Part shown: positions 6,820-16,167 of the stretch, in pieces
Layout: each line of letters begins with the position of its first letter
Position numbering within the stretch: the stretch's first letter is position 1
Source of the DNA: an uncultured Clostridia bacterium
GTDB lineage: Bacteria > Bacillota > Clostridia > Christensenellales > CAG-314
Direction of reading: 5' to 3'
DNA: 36,865 bases
Assembly: GCA_947586855.1 (NCBI GenBank)
Contig: CANPXV010000013.1
Coordinates: 1 to 36,865, forward strand
Translations under genes and position numbers: made by a program
Notes under the pieces: model-generated
The model's input: the letters and a program-made list of their open reading frames with translations, nothing else
What the model was told of the DNA's origin: nothing
Database searches by the model: none

Positions 6820-8961
6820 CTAAAATTTCATCGTGAGGGCAATGCGCTTTTTGTTGAGGTCCACCGAAAGCACCTTCACATCCACAATGTCGCCCACCTT
6901 CACAACTTCCAGCGGGTGTTTTACAAACTTGTTTTTGGATAGCTGCGATATGTGCACCAAGCCATCCTGATGCACGCCGATATCCACAAACACGCCAAAA
7001 TCTATCACGTTGCGCACGGTGCCTTTCAGTATCATGCCCTCTTTCAGGTCCTTCATTTCCAGCACGTCGCTGCGCAGGATGGGTTTGGGCATTTCCTCGC
7101 GGGGGTCACGGGCGGGCTTTTCCAGCTCGGCCACGATGTCTTTCAGGGTCAGCTCGCCCACGTTCAGTTTGGCGGCCAGCTTGCCGTAATCAATCGACGT
7201 CTTGCTCAGTCCCGTCAGATTGCCCACGTTTTGCGGCGAAATGTGCTGTATTTGCATAAATTTGAGGGCAGCCTCGTAGCTTTCGGGGTGCACGGCGGTG
7301 GCGTCCAAAAAGTTGTCTCCACCCGTGATACGCAAAAATCCTGCGCACTGTTCAAAGGCTTTTGCGCCCAGCTTGTCCACGTCCAGCAGCTGTTTTCTGT
7401 CGGTAAAGCGGCCGTGCTTTTCTCGGTAGGTGACGATATTTTTGGCGATGGCGGTGTTGATACCCGATACATATTGCAGCAGCGGTGCGCTGGCGGTGTT
7501 CAGATCCACGCCCACGCTGTTCACGCAGTCCTCCACCACGCCAACAAGCGCCTCGCCCAGCTTTTTCTGGTTCATATCGTGCTGATATTGCCCCACGCCG
7601 ATGGATTTGGGGTCGATTTTCACCAATTCCGACAATGGGTCCTGCAACCGTCTTGCGATGCTGGCGGCGCTGCGCTGTCCCACGTCAAATTGAGGGAACT
7701 CCTCGCTGCCCAGCTTGCTTGCAGAGTAGACGCTTGCGCCCGCCTCGTTCACAATCACATATTGCACGGGCAGCCCCGTTTCTTTCAGCAGGTCCACAAT
7801 GATCTGCTCGCTTTCTCTCGATGCGGTGCCGTTGCCCAGCGAAATCAGCGACACATTGTACTTTTTGATGAGGCCGATCAGCGTCAGCTTGGCCTTGGCG
7901 ATTTTTTCGGGAGTGGTGGGCGCCGTGGGGTAGATAACCGCCGTATCCAGCACCTTGCCCGTGCCGTCCACAACGGCCAGCTTGCAGCCCGTGCGGAAGG
8001 CGGGGTCCCAGCCCAGCACCACCTTGCCCACGATGGGCGGTTGCATAAGCAGCTGCCGCAGATTTTTGCCAAACACGGCAATGGCGCTTTCTTCGGCCTT
8101 TTCGGTGAGCATATTGCGTATTTCCGTGGCGATGGTGGGCCCGATCAACCTGTCGTAGCTATCGGCGGCGGCTCTGCGCAGCAGCGGTTCGGTCTGGTCG
8201 TTTTTGCGGGTGACAACGTGCCGCACCAGGTAGTCGGCGATCAACTCGGTGGGGGCGGCCACCTTGACGGTCAGCACCTTTTCCGCCTCGCCCCTGTTCA
8301 CGGCAAGCACACGGTGCCCCTGGATTTTTTCCAGCGGTTCCTCGTAGCTGTAATAGTTGTCGTAGACGGTTTTTTCCTCCGGCTTTTTGGCGGTGGATGT
8401 CAGCTTGCCCAGCCGCAAGGTCAGGTCTCGTATGGCGGTGCGATACACGGCGTTGTCGCTTATCAGCTCGGCAATGATGTCCAGCGCCCCGTCGATGGCC
8501 TCGTCGGCAGTTGTCACGCCCTTGTCGGCGTCCACAAAGCGCTGTGCGTCGGCGGCGATATCCGTTGTTGCCTGCAACAAAATGATGTTGGCAAGCGCTT
8601 CCAGCCCTCTTTCTTTGGCGATGGTGGCACGGGTGCGGCGTTTGGGGCGATATGGGCGGTACAGGTCGTCCACGGCCACTTGCGTTTCGGCCGACTCGAT
8701 CTGCGTGCGCAGCTCTTCGGTAAGCATGCCCTGCTCGTCGATACTTTTGAGTACCTGCGCCTTTTTGTCTTGAAGGTTGCGCAGATAGGTCAGCCGCTCG
8801 TCCAACTTGCGCAATTGTTCGTCGTTTAGCTGGCCTGTGGCCTCCTTGCGATAGCGCGAAATAAAGGGTATCGTGTTGCCGTCGTCGATGAGCGACACGG
8901 CGGCGTCCACCTGCCACTTTGCCACGTTAAGTTCTTCGGTGATTTTTTGATTTATATCCAT
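6820..8961 (-). CDS. tex: Tex RNA-binding transcription accessory protein
   Basis: A 713-residue cytoplasmic nucleic-acid-binding protein of the Tex (YhgF) family. The N-terminal helical Tex domain contains the hallmark IPFISRYRKEATG near residue 30. The RNase-H-like YqgF fold follows (GWDPAFRTGCKLAVVDG around 325), then helix-hairpin-helix motifs (YVSGINTAIAKNIV, about 500), and a C-terminal S1 domain (about 640-713) ending IALTMKF. The family binds RNA and is linked to transcription elongation and stress tolerance. The start at 8961 is supported by AGGAG upstream; an in-frame ATG further out lies beyond the -10. It is monocistronic with a good promoter and terminator. It ends directly after the S1 domain, shorter than many homologues that carry a tail. 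Confidence 0.95.
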   Translation of the reverse strand: MDINQKITEELNVAKWQVDAAVSLIDDGNTIPFISRYRKEATGQLNDEQLRKLDERLTYLRNLQDKKAQVLKSIDEQGMLTEELRTQIESAETQVAVDDLYRPYRPKRRTRATIAKERGLEALANIILLQATTDIAADAQRFVDADKGVTTADEAIDGALDIIAELISDNAVYRTAIRDLTLRLGKLTSTAKKPEEKTVYDNYYSYEEPLEKIQGHRVLAVNRGEAEKVLTVKVAAPTELIADYLVRHVVTRKNDQTEPLLRRAAADSYDRLIGPTIATEIRNMLTEKAEESAIAVFGKNLRQLLMQPPIVGKVVLGWDPAFRTGCKLAVVDGTGKVLDTAVIYPTAPTTPEKIAKAKLTLIGLIKKYNVSLISLGNGTASRESEQIIVDLLKETGLPVQYVIVNEAGASVYSASKLGSEEFPQFDVGQRSAASIARRLQDPLSELVKIDPKSIGVGQYQHDMNQKKLGEALVGVVEDCVNSVGVDLNTASAPLLQYVSGINTAIAKNIVTYREKHGRFTDRKQLLDVDKLGAKAFEQCAGFLRITGGDNFLDATAVHPESYEAALKFMQIQHISPQNVGNLTGLSKTSIDYGKLAAKLNVGELTLKDIVAELEKPARDPREEMPKPILRSDVLEMKDLKEGMILKGTVRNVIDFGVFVDIGVHQDGLVHISQLSKNKFVKHPLEVVKVGDIVDVKVLSVDLNKKRIALTMKF

Positions 8962-8991
8962 AGCGTTGCTCCTGCAAAAAACATCTATCCT

Positions 8992-9020
8992 ATTGTAGCA
9001 AATTTGCGCCCGCTTGGCAA
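8992..9020 (-). promoter_or_regulatory. Promoter of tex
   Basis: On the minus strand TTGCCA (9015-9020), 17-bp spacer and TACAAT (8992-8997). The AGGAG ribosome site is at 8970-8974. Confidence 0.75.
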
Positions 9021-9126
9021 TTCGCTTGCACCAACTTGCCAAAATTTTGCCCCGCCCTGCGCACGGGCGACGGGAGAATAGCGGAATTGTATAAGATTTA
9101 ATTGTATATTAAATATAAAATATTTC

Positions 9127-9157
9127 TTGACAAATGCCTGCGGGGGGGGGGTATACT
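9127..9157 (+). promoter_or_regulatory. Promoter with a G10 tract in its spacer
   Basis: TTGACA (9127-9132) and TATACT (9152-9157) are separated by 19 bp, and the last ten spacer bases (9142-9151) are all G. The sequence upstream of the -35 is very AT-rich, like an UP element. The optimal spacer is 17 bp, so loss of two G residues would give a near-ideal promoter. This layout is typical of slipped-strand phase-variable promoters of surface proteins. Variation itself is inferred. Confidence 0.75.
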
Positions 9158-9202
9158 CAATGGAGCAACAAGTTTGCGTATCACTTCAAGGAGGTACTCG
9201 AT

Positions 9203-11896
9203 TTGAACAAGACAAGCAAGATTTTTTGTTTGGCGTTGGCGATAGTGTTTGCGCTGTCCACATGTCTGTTGGCAGCATGCAACGGCACACCGCAGCAGCC
9301 AAGCGACCATCAACACACCTTTTCGGATGGATGGACCTGGAACGAAACCGACCACTGGCACCCCGCCACATGCGAGCACACCGACCAAACTTCCGGCAAG
9401 GCGGCGCACGTCTATGGCGATGACGGCAAGTGCACTGTATGCGGATATGACGGCACCACGCTGCCGCCGCAACAGGAGCCCAGCGACCATCAACACACCT
9501 ACACGCAAAGCTGGTGGAGCGACCAAACCAACCATTGGCACGCAGCCCTTTGCGAGCACACCACCGAAAAAAGCGACGTAGCGGCCCACCAATTCAACGA
9601 TTACGGCCGTTGCACCGTTTGCGGCTATCAGGACGACGCAAAAATCAACTACAACACAAGCGTCACGGCAGCGCAGTGGGACAAGGCGATAGAGTCTTTT
9701 GCCAAGTCCACAAATTTCACGGCTGTTTTTCTGAACAAAAGCGCCAACAGACCTGTTGGCACCGAGGTGGTACAGGTCGATGGTTATCTGCTTTCTGGTA
9801 GAGCTGAAGACGAGCGTACAGTGCAAGAATTCTACGAAAACGCCGACATTTCCGATCCGATAAGCATTGGAGGTGTACAATTATCAGGAGCATACAGCTT
9901 TGAATATGAACCGCAAATATACGACGAAGCGCTGGACAAACTTGGGGAGTTTGCAGAAGAAATGGCAGATGTTATCGCAAGTTTTGCCGACCTCAAATGG
10001 GACGCCAAATCCCAAAGCTATGTCAACGAGGATAGCGGCCTTTCCTTCAAGTTTGTGGGCGATCAAATCTACACGGCAGAGCTGAATGCAATGAGCGGCG
10101 AGGGAGATGCGCAAGAGGGCGAATTGTATCGCTTTACCAACTTTAACAATACCGTTGTAGAAATTCCCTTTTTCCACACGCACGAGCTTTCCACCTACTA
10201 TGCCACAAGCTCCATGTACCATTGGAACGTGGTGCGTTGTCAAGCCCATCAGGACGAAATAGTGGAAAAAGTGCCCCACACATTCGGCACGGACGGCAAA
10301 TGCTCCGTTTGCGGCTATACCAAAGAGACCACAGCCAGCCGTCAGGTCAGCGAGGAACAGTGGCAAGAAGCTCTTTTGTTGAAAGGTATCAACAACTACA
10401 CAATAACATATCAAACGGACATGGGATTCAGCGATGTCAAAATCACTGCCAAAGGCGTTTATGGCTCGACAGAACCTGATTCCGAACCGGATTCGATGGA
10501 ATATGACGATGACGGTCATATGTATATATCTTCGTCAATCGGTGGCAAAACGTACAAGGTTTTGGCCGACAAGATGGAGTACTACGAAATAAAGTACTAC
10601 TATATCCCTTATATAAAATTGACGACTCTTTATTACATAGTGTTTGTCGATCAATATGAGAAATTCCAATTTGACAGCGCCGCAGGCAAATATGTTGCCA
10701 CCGATTTGGAAGTAGTTATTGATGGCGATTTGCTCTGCTTCAACAAGGTGGAAATCACCTTCAACGGCACCGAAATAGAAAAGATGTACGTTGACCCCGA
10801 TTCCGGTTGGGATACCGAAACTTACAACACAACGTTCGGCAATACGGTTATCGAGTTCGACGACCTGCCCGAACACACGCATAACTATGAAGTTATCCTC
10901 GCCAGAGAATTCTATCACAGAATGGCCTGCACTTTGTGCGGTTCTGAAGTTGAAATGGCTCATACCCTTGGCGCCGATGACATATGCACCGTATGCGAAG
11001 TAAACTGCAGTAGCAATCACACTCACAAGTACACCGTACCAACCAAAGTAGAGCACACTGCTGGCGAAGAAAATTGGATGTACGGCCATTACCTCAACTG
11101 CGAATGTGGCTGTTGGAACCATACTCGTGAAGACCATACATTTGAAAACGGCGTTTGCATAAAGTGCGGAGAAAAGGAACATGATCATCACACTTTCGAC
11201 TATGAAAATTATGTCTATGTAGACGGCCTAAATCACAAATTGGTTTGTTTGGACCCCGATTGCGGAGCCGAGTGGTACTTTGACCATACCTATGAGAAGG
11301 ACGAAAACAAGTGTGACGGCTGTGGTGCCGCCCGCTGCTGGCACGAGTGCGACAATTGGAACATATCTGAATATGGTCGTCACAGCGGCATGTGCAAAAA
11401 ATGCAACACCTATATATCGGAGTCTCACGACTTTGACAGCAACAATACCTGCAAGATATGCGGCGTCATGGACCACGAGCACACTTGGACGAACTATCAA
11501 AAGGGAAGAAAATATAGTAACCAACACAAAATGACTTGCAGCGCTTGCACTTTTTCAAGCACCGAGTCATGTACGTTTGAAAATGGCGTTTGCATCTATT
11601 GCAAAGCACCCGAGCACAAGCATGTCGTTTCCAAATGGCATCAGGGTGATTACGGTCACAGTGGTTATTGCAGCGTTTGTTTGAATGATGTTTCTGGGCA
11701 ACATACTTACGACAAAAACTACGATTGCACCGTGTGTGGATACCATCATGAACACTATTGTTACTATGAACAGTTGGGAAACGGCCGTCACATTGCAAGA
11801 TGTTATGACTGCGATTATGAGACAGAGGAGCCGTGCGAGTATGACGAGAATAACACTTGCACCAAATGCGGGTACTACAATTATGTGGAAATGTGA
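9203..11896 (+). CDS. Surface lipoprotein with His/Cys repeats
   Basis: An 897-residue lipoprotein. The start is TTG at 9203, seven bases after AAGGAGGT (9188-9195); the upstream in-frame ATG at 9134 lies inside the promoter spacer and cannot be used. The signal peptide ends in lipobox LAAC (Cys26). The mature protein has about ten copies of a 40-60 residue repeat with the pattern H-x-H, W-H or H-x-x-x-C, then H-x-F, ending in C-x-x-C-G (for example GKCTVCGY). Two longer beta-rich modules interrupt the repeats, beginning VTAAQWDKAIESF and VSEEQWQEALLLKG, which look homologous to each other. The last 270 residues are almost all repeats. The Cys and His spacing suggests metal sites, but redox or purely structural roles are equally possible. 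I know no assigned function. Expression may be phase-variable. Confidence 0.85.
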   Translation: MNKTSKIFCLALAIVFALSTCLLAACNGTPQQPSDHQHTFSDGWTWNETDHWHPATCEHTDQTSGKAAHVYGDDGKCTVCGYDGTTLPPQQEPSDHQHTYTQSWWSDQTNHWHAALCEHTTEKSDVAAHQFNDYGRCTVCGYQDDAKINYNTSVTAAQWDKAIESFAKSTNFTAVFLNKSANRPVGTEVVQVDGYLLSGRAEDERTVQEFYENADISDPISIGGVQLSGAYSFEYEPQIYDEALDKLGEFAEEMADVIASFADLKWDAKSQSYVNEDSGLSFKFVGDQIYTAELNAMSGEGDAQEGELYRFTNFNNTVVEIPFFHTHELSTYYATSSMYHWNVVRCQAHQDEIVEKVPHTFGTDGKCSVCGYTKETTASRQVSEEQWQEALLLKGINNYTITYQTDMGFSDVKITAKGVYGSTEPDSEPDSMEYDDDGHMYISSSIGGKTYKVLADKMEYYEIKYYYIPYIKLTTLYYIVFVDQYEKFQFDSAAGKYVATDLEVVIDGDLLCFNKVEITFNGTEIEKMYVDPDSGWDTETYNTTFGNTVIEFDDLPEHTHNYEVILAREFYHRMACTLCGSEVEMAHTLGADDICTVCEVNCSSNHTHKYTVPTKVEHTAGEENWMYGHYLNCECGCWNHTREDHTFENGVCIKCGEKEHDHHTFDYENYVYVDGLNHKLVCLDPDCGAEWYFDHTYEKDENKCDGCGAARCWHECDNWNISEYGRHSGMCKKCNTYISESHDFDSNNTCKICGVMDHEHTWTNYQKGRKYSNQHKMTCSACTFSSTESCTFENGVCIYCKAPEHKHVVSKWHQGDYGHSGYCSVCLNDVSGQHTYDKNYDCTVCGYHHEHYCYYEQLGNGRHIARCYDCDYETEEPCEYDENNTCTKCGYYNYVEM

Positions 11897-11943
11897 TTTA
11901 TGACGTAACTCCCACAACAAATTGATATCTGATAGTCAACAAA

Positions 11944-11978
11944 ACTGTCGCAGGCTTTTGGGCTTGCGACAGTTTTTT
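11944..11978 (+). terminator. Terminator of the His/Cys-repeat lipoprotein
   Basis: A 12-bp stem (ACTGTCGCAGGC with GCTTGCGACAGT, one wobble), a six-base loop and six T residues, about 50 bp after the stop codon. Confidence 0.9.
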
Positions 11979-12060
11979 GCAATACCAATGCGGCGATTTA
12001 GAAATTTGCACAAACAGAAGCAAGTTTTGCGTTATTTATCAACAAGATTACAAATCCTAT

Positions 12061-12130
12061 CCAACTCGCCCCACCGGCGAGGAGGCCTCACCGGCGAGGC
12101 GGCCTCATCGGCGAGGTGTGGCAAGGTGCG
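12061..12130 (+). repeat. Dispersed repeat, copy 2, with tandem cores
   Basis: The GC-rich palindromic core GCCYCAYCGGCGAGG occurs three times in tandem at a 17-bp period (12068-12082, 12085-12099, 12102-12116). A GCAAGGTGCG end follows. The left end, TATCCAACTCGCC, matches copy 4 exactly. Confidence 0.75.
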
Positions 12131-12138
12131 CATAAGTC

Positions 12139-12167
12139 AAAAAAAGCGAGGCGCTTGGGCGCCTCGC
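12139..12167 (-). terminator. Terminator of glyS
   Basis: A perfect 9-bp stem GCGAGGCGC/GCGCCTCGC with loop TTGG, followed on the minus strand by seven T residues. It lies a few bases after the glyS stop codon. Confidence 0.9.
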
Positions 12168-12173
12168 CGGTTA

Positions 12174-13562
12174 TCAATAGATGTAAATTTTCTTTTTGAG
12201 GTAGTCTTTCAATTGGTCCAGGGGCACACGTTCCTGTTGCATGGTGTCGCGGTCCCGCACGGTGACGCACTTGTCGTTTTCGGTGTCGAAATCCACCGTT
12301 ATGCAAAACGGGGTGCCAATTTCGTCCTGACGGCGATAGCGTTTGCCTATGCTGCCCGCCTCGTCGTAGTCGCAAACAAACTCTTTCAGCAGGTCGTTGT
12401 ACAGCGCAGTGGCAGGCTCGGCCAGCTTTTTGGATAGCGGCAACACGGCGGCCTTGACGGGTGCCAGCTCCGGGTGGAGGTGCAGCACAATACGGGTGTC
12501 GCCCTCGCCCACAACTTCCTCATCGTAGGCATTGGTCAAAAACGCCAAAAAAGCTCTGTCGGCGCCCAGGCTCGGCTCGATGACATAGGGCACAAAGCGC
12601 TCTCCCGTGATGGGGTCGGTGTAGTCCAGCGTTTCGCCGCTCACTTCGCTGTGGCGTGTCAGGTCGTAGTCGGTGCGGTCGGCGATACCCCACAGTTCTC
12701 CCCAGCCAAAGGGAAACTTCACTTCAAAGTCGGTCGTGGCCTTGCTGTAAAAGCACAATTCTTCTTTGTCGTGGTCCCGCAGGCGCAGATTTTCTTCCTT
12801 CATGCCCAGCGACAGCAGCCACTGTTTGCAAAAGTTTTTCCAGTATTCAAACCATTCCAGATCGGTGCCGGGCTTGCAGAAAAATTCCAGCTCCATCTGC
12901 TCAAATTCTCTTATGCGAAAGATAAAGTTGCCCGGGGTTATCTCGTTGCGGAAGGACTTGCCCACCTGGCCAATGCCAAAGGGCAGTTTTCTGCGAGTGG
13001 TGCGGCACACGTTTTTGAAATTGACAAATATGCCCTGTGCCGTTTCCGGGCGGAGGTACACCGTCGAGGTGCTGTTTTCCGTCACGCCGATAAACGTTTT
13101 GAACATCAGGTTAAATTTGCGTATGGGGGTAAAGTCGCACTTGCCGCAGGCGGGGCAGTGTATCTGATGCTCCGCAATGTAGTCGCTCATCTGCTCGTTG
13201 GTCATGGAGGCCACGGTAGAGGGCAAATTGTGCTTGGTTTGATATTCCTCTATCAAATCGTCCGCACGATATCTTGTTTTGCAGCCCTTGCAGTCGATCA
13301 GCGGATCGCTGAAACCGCCAATGTGGCCGCTTGCCTCCCAGGTTTTGGGGTTCATCAATATTGCCGAGTCCAGCCCCACGTTGAGGGGATTTTCCTTTAC
13401 AAACTTGCGATACCACACCTGTTTGATGTTGTTTTTCAGTTCTACGCCCAGCGGGCCGTAGTCCCACGAGTTGCTCAGACCGCCGTAAATTTCGCTTCCG
13501 GCATACACAAAGCCTCTGCCCTTGCACAGATTTACCAGCTTGTCCATTGTCAATTCTGCCAT
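12174..13562 (-). CDS. glyS: Glycyl-tRNA synthetase, alpha2 type
   Basis: A 462-residue class II aminoacyl-tRNA synthetase that charges tRNA-Gly in the cytoplasm. It is the single-chain homodimeric type (also named glyQS). Visible marks are the N-terminal [20 protein letters not shown], motif 2 FRNEI with [16 protein letters not shown], and motif 3 [14 protein letters not shown], where the usual GVDR is GADR. The insertion between motifs 1 and 2 carries two Cys pairs (CKGC and CPAC) that could bind zinc. The C-terminal anticodon-binding domain contains [17 protein letters not shown]. The length is normal. A ribosome site GGAGA precedes the start, and the promoter is a perfect TTGACA-17-TACAAT. 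It is monocistronic. Confidence 0.97.
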   Translation of the reverse strand: MAELTMDKLVNLCKGRGFVYAGSEIYGGLSNSWDYGPLGVELKNNIKQVWYRKFVKENPLNVGLDSAILMNPKTWEASGHIGGFSDPLIDCKGCKTRYRADDLIEEYQTKHNLPSTVASMTNEQMSDYIAEHQIHCPACGKCDFTPIRKFNLMFKTFIGVTENSTSTVYLRPETAQGIFVNFKNVCRTTRRKLPFGIGQVGKSFRNEITPGNFIFRIREFEQMELEFFCKPGTDLEWFEYWKNFCKQWLLSLGMKEENLRLRDHDKEELCFYSKATTDFEVKFPFGWGELWGIADRTDYDLTRHSEVSGETLDYTDPITGERFVPYVIEPSLGADRAFLAFLTNAYDEEVVGEGDTRIVLHLHPELAPVKAAVLPLSKKLAEPATALYNDLLKEFVCDYDEAGSIGKRYRRQDEIGTPFCITVDFDTENDKCVTVRDRDTMQQERVPLDQLKDYLKKKIYIY

Positions 13563-13591
13563 AGTATATCTCCGTTTTCCGTAGTGATTTC

Positions 13592-13620
13592 ATTGTAGTT
13601 TTAGCGCAAAAATTTGTCAA
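13592..13620 (-). promoter_or_regulatory. Promoter of glyS
   Basis: On the minus strand TTGACA (13615-13620), 17-bp spacer and TACAAT (13592-13597). No T-box leader was seen in the 30-bp 5' untranslated region. Confidence 0.9.
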
Positions 13621-13698
13621 GTAAAATAGATATTTCCGTCTCAAAATGCGGCGTTGGCGCAATTTGCGCCCATTTTTGTGCGCTCGGCAGGGATACAA

Positions 13699-13761
13699 TT
13701 TGACGTTTTGTCAAACAATTTAGTCAAAAGTATGGCTAAACTTCAACTTATATGATATACT
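13699..13761 (+). promoter_or_regulatory. Dyad and extended -10 promoter of BI-1 gene
   Basis: TTTGAC and GTCAAA (13699-13704, 13710-13715) form a dyad with a five-base spacer; a further GTCAAA lies at 13723-13728. Downstream, TGATATACT (13753-13761) is an extended -10, and the matching -35 is weak. A weak -35 with upstream repeated sites suggests an activated promoter, which is inference. Confidence 0.5.
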
Positions 13762-13815
13762 GTGTACGTCAACCGAAATGTGGGGGAACGCCCCCGCAGA
13801 CAAAGGAGGTGCTTT

Positions 13816-14640
13816 ATGAACGGAATGTATGGCAACCCCGCAATGCGGCGTTGGGCACGCAAAAGCGCACGGGGCGAGATGGCCGTGGAGGTCACCCCCG
13901 CAACCTATAAGGGCGTCACGCTTAAAAGCGCCCTGCTCATTTTGCTCACCATCGGCGTGGCCGTGATAACGGAAGTCATCTTGTGGCGAACCGTCTACAA
14001 CGTGCTTGCGGGCGAGATGACGGGCGACCAACTGATGACGGGCATCGTGATAGGCTTGGCCATTTTGGGCGTGGCAGCGGTGGTGATGGCCGTCGGTTCC
14101 ATCATTATGTTTTTCAACGTCAGGGCGGCGGCATTTGTGGGCCCGCTGTACAGCGTCACGCAGGGATTGTTTCTCGGTGTGATGGCAGGCATGCTCAATC
14201 TGGTGTTGCCGGGCGTATCGTTGGCGGCGCTGTTGGGCACGGGCATTGTGTTTTCCGTGTGTCTGATTTTGTACAAGTCGCTGGGCGTGCGCATAAGCAA
14301 CCGTTTTGCGCTGGGGCTGTTGATAGCCGTCATCAGCTTTTTGCTGGTAGAGCTGATCTGCGCCCCGATAGTGTATTTTATTTCCGCCGCAACGGATAAC
14401 CCCCTTGTGTTGCTGGGCGCACAGGCAGGTATGGCGCTGTTTTGCGTGATTTTCGGCTCCATCACGGTGTTTATGGATATCCAGAACATCGACTATATGG
14501 TGCAGGCGGGCGCCGACAAAAAGTACGAGTGGATATTGGCCTACTGCCTCACAACGGGCTTGGTGTACCTGTATGTGCAGATTTTGGACCTGTTGATACG
14601 TCTACTTGCCCTGTTTGGCGCAAGCAAAAGCAAAAACTGA
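13816..14640 (+). CDS. Bax inhibitor-1/YccA-family membrane protein
   Basis: A 274-residue integral membrane protein. The start at 13816 follows AAAGGAGGTG, a near-perfect ribosome site; an in-frame ATG at 13762 lies at the promoter. After a basic N-terminal region of about 40 residues come seven hydrophobic helices. The last third carries the block MDIQNIDYMVQAGADKKYEW, followed by a helix ending LYVQILDLLIRLLALFG, which is typical of the bacterial BI-1 (YccA, COG4760) group. Family members are proposed to leak ions or calcium or to interact with membrane proteases; the role here is unknown. The next gene starts three bases after the stop, so they are probably cotranscribed. Confidence 0.85.
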   Translation: MNGMYGNPAMRRWARKSARGEMAVEVTPATYKGVTLKSALLILLTIGVAVITEVILWRTVYNVLAGEMTGDQLMTGIVIGLAILGVAAVVMAVGSIIMFFNVRAAAFVGPLYSVTQGLFLGVMAGMLNLVLPGVSLAALLGTGIVFSVCLILYKSLGVRISNRFALGLLIAVISFLLVELICAPIVYFISAATDNPLVLLGAQAGMALFCVIFGSITVFMDIQNIDYMVQAGADKKYEWILAYCLTTGLVYLYVQILDLLIRLLALFGASKSKN

Positions 14641-14643
14641 CAT

Positions 14644-15645
14644 ATGCAAGAAAATCTTTCTACTCAACAGGTGCTGGACGCACGGGGCAGGATGACGGCT
14701 TCCGGCTATGCCCGCCACATGAATTTTGTGCTGGACAAAAAGCTGATGCGCTCCCCTCGCTGCAAGGAATGGGATTTCTATCAGATACATTTTGACGGAC
14801 GCTATGTGCTTCAACTTACGTTGGGGCACGTGTCCTATGCCATGCAGGCGCAGGCCACTTTGCTGGATCTGGCCACGGGCGACAGGCACACGATAGGCAA
14901 ACTTGCTCCGGCCAAACGCTCATTCAAGCGCAAAATGCCCACCAATCCCGAGGTGGCCAACGTGGTGCAGTACTTTTCTCGCAATCTGCATGTGCAGTTC
15001 GAGACGACCGACAAATTCCGCCGACTTGCCTTTACCGCCAACGACTACTACGGTGTCAAGGCCGAAATCAACCTGATGCTGACCAATGTGGGCAAAAACA
15101 AGGAAAAAATAGTGATTGCCACCCCCTTTGCCAAGCGCAAACAGTGGTATCTCAACTACAAGGAGAATTGCTTTGTCGTCAACGGCTACGTCCGCATAGG
15201 CGAAGTTGCCTATCAGATCTCCAACGGCTTTGGCCTGTTGGATTGGGGGCGAGGTGTGTGGCCCTATCGTCACAAATGGGTGTGGGGCAACGGCGGCACC
15301 AACGTCGACGGCAAAAGCTTCGGCTTCAACATCGGTTGGGGCTTCGGCAACACGTCCGCCGCCACCGAAAACGCCTTTTTCTACGACAACAAAATGTACA
15401 AGCTGGGCGAGGTGCAGGAGATAAAGCTGGGCGACAGCTATCGCTACATCGACGACGACGAACGTTTTGTTTTCAAGGTGGAGCCCATTTTTGACAACTT
15501 TACCAAAACGGATATGCTGTGGGTGCACAACAGATGCCATCAGCTGTTTGGCAGGTGGAGCGGCTACATAGTGCTGGACGACGGCACCAAGCTGACCATT
15601 CCGCCCTTTGTGGCCTTTTGCGAGCACGCCGTCAACCGTTGGTAG
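14644..15645 (+). CDS. DUF2804-family protein
   Basis: A 333-residue soluble protein without signal peptide or membrane helices. It matches the DUF2804 family, seen best in the block GLLDWGRGVWPYRHKWVWGN and, shortly after, GFNIGWGFGNTSAATENAFF. Family function is unknown; its beta-rich fold recalls hydroxysqualene-synthesis or lipocalin-like proteins. Length is usual. The start lies three bases after the preceding stop with no ribosome site of its own, so translation is probably coupled to the BI-1-like gene. A strong terminator follows. Confidence 0.85.
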   Translation: MQENLSTQQVLDARGRMTASGYARHMNFVLDKKLMRSPRCKEWDFYQIHFDGRYVLQLTLGHVSYAMQAQATLLDLATGDRHTIGKLAPAKRSFKRKMPTNPEVANVVQYFSRNLHVQFETTDKFRRLAFTANDYYGVKAEINLMLTNVGKNKEKIVIATPFAKRKQWYLNYKENCFVVNGYVRIGEVAYQISNGFGLLDWGRGVWPYRHKWVWGNGGTNVDGKSFGFNIGWGFGNTSAATENAFFYDNKMYKLGEVQEIKLGDSYRYIDDDERFVFKVEPIFDNFTKTDMLWVHNRCHQLFGRWSGYIVLDDGTKLTIPPFVAFCEHAVNRW

Positions 15646-15819
15646 AGGGCAGGGCAACAAGGCTGCGTACGTCAAGTTGGGCAGTGCACACCGATAGCCG
15701 CAACGCCCTTTGGCAAAAGCGCAATTGCAACACTGGCGCAACCAAAATAGCAATTTTTTCTATACAAAATTTGTAAAAATCCCCACCCCATTCCGCTATT
15801 TTTGTGCAAAACAACATCG

Positions 15820-15859
15820 AAAACGACTTGAAACAACAACATTTCAAGTCGTTTTTTTT
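15820..15859 (+). terminator. Strong terminator after the DUF2804 gene
   Basis: An 11-14 bp perfect stem (15820-15833 with 15842-15855, core ACGACTTGAAA) and a run of eight T residues. It lies between convergent genes and may also stop spoIIID transcription, although the minus-strand T tract is only four long. Confidence 0.92.
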
Positions 15860-15894
15860 GTCACACGCCAACACTTTTTTGCGCCGTCGGTGGG

Positions 15895-16143
15895 CTATTT
15901 TTGCATATATTTGTGCTTGGTGGCCTCGCCGCCCCTCAGGTAGCGGACGTTCCAATTGTCCGTCAGTATGTCACAAATCCGGCGGTAGCGTTGTTTGTCG
16001 ATTTGCGGCAGGCGCTCGGATAGGTCCTTGTGTGCGGTGGATTTGCTCACGCAAAACACGTCTGCCACGGTGCGGACGGTGCACTTGTGTCGGATAAGGT
16101 AGTCGGCGATGTCCAGCACACGCTCGCAAATATACTCTTTCAT
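15895..16143 (-). CDS. spoIIID: Sporulation regulator SpoIIID
   Basis: An 82-residue DNA-binding protein closely matching SpoIIID, the mother-cell transcription factor that switches genes during the sigma-E stage of sporulation. The helix-turn-helix lies around CTVRTVADVFCVSKSTAHKD, and the family signature continues with LSERLPQID and near the end RYLRGGEATKHKY. Length fits the family (about 80-95 residues). The start at 16143 has GGAG upstream; a longer reading to 16218 would run through the promoter. A good sigma-E-like promoter lies upstream, as expected from Bacillus. It is the only sporulation gene in the window and the best evidence that the organism can sporulate. Confidence 0.95.
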   Translation of the reverse strand: MKEYICERVLDIADYLIRHKCTVRTVADVFCVSKSTAHKDLSERLPQIDKQRYRRICDILTDNWNVRYLRGGEATKHKYMQK

Positions 16144-16167
16144 CTGATGCTCCGACGTTTTTGCTAT

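Noticed and set aside
6952..8829. 625-residue open frame opposite tex
   Set aside because: It is antisense to a well-conserved Tex coding region, has no ribosome site and gives a His/Val/Gln-rich product typical of a shadow frame in GC-rich DNA.
9134..9202. Upstream ATG start for the His/Cys-repeat lipoprotein
   Set aside because: This ATG lies between the -35 and -10 of the promoter, so it would not be on the transcript. TTG at 9203 has a near-perfect ribosome site and gives a proper signal peptide.
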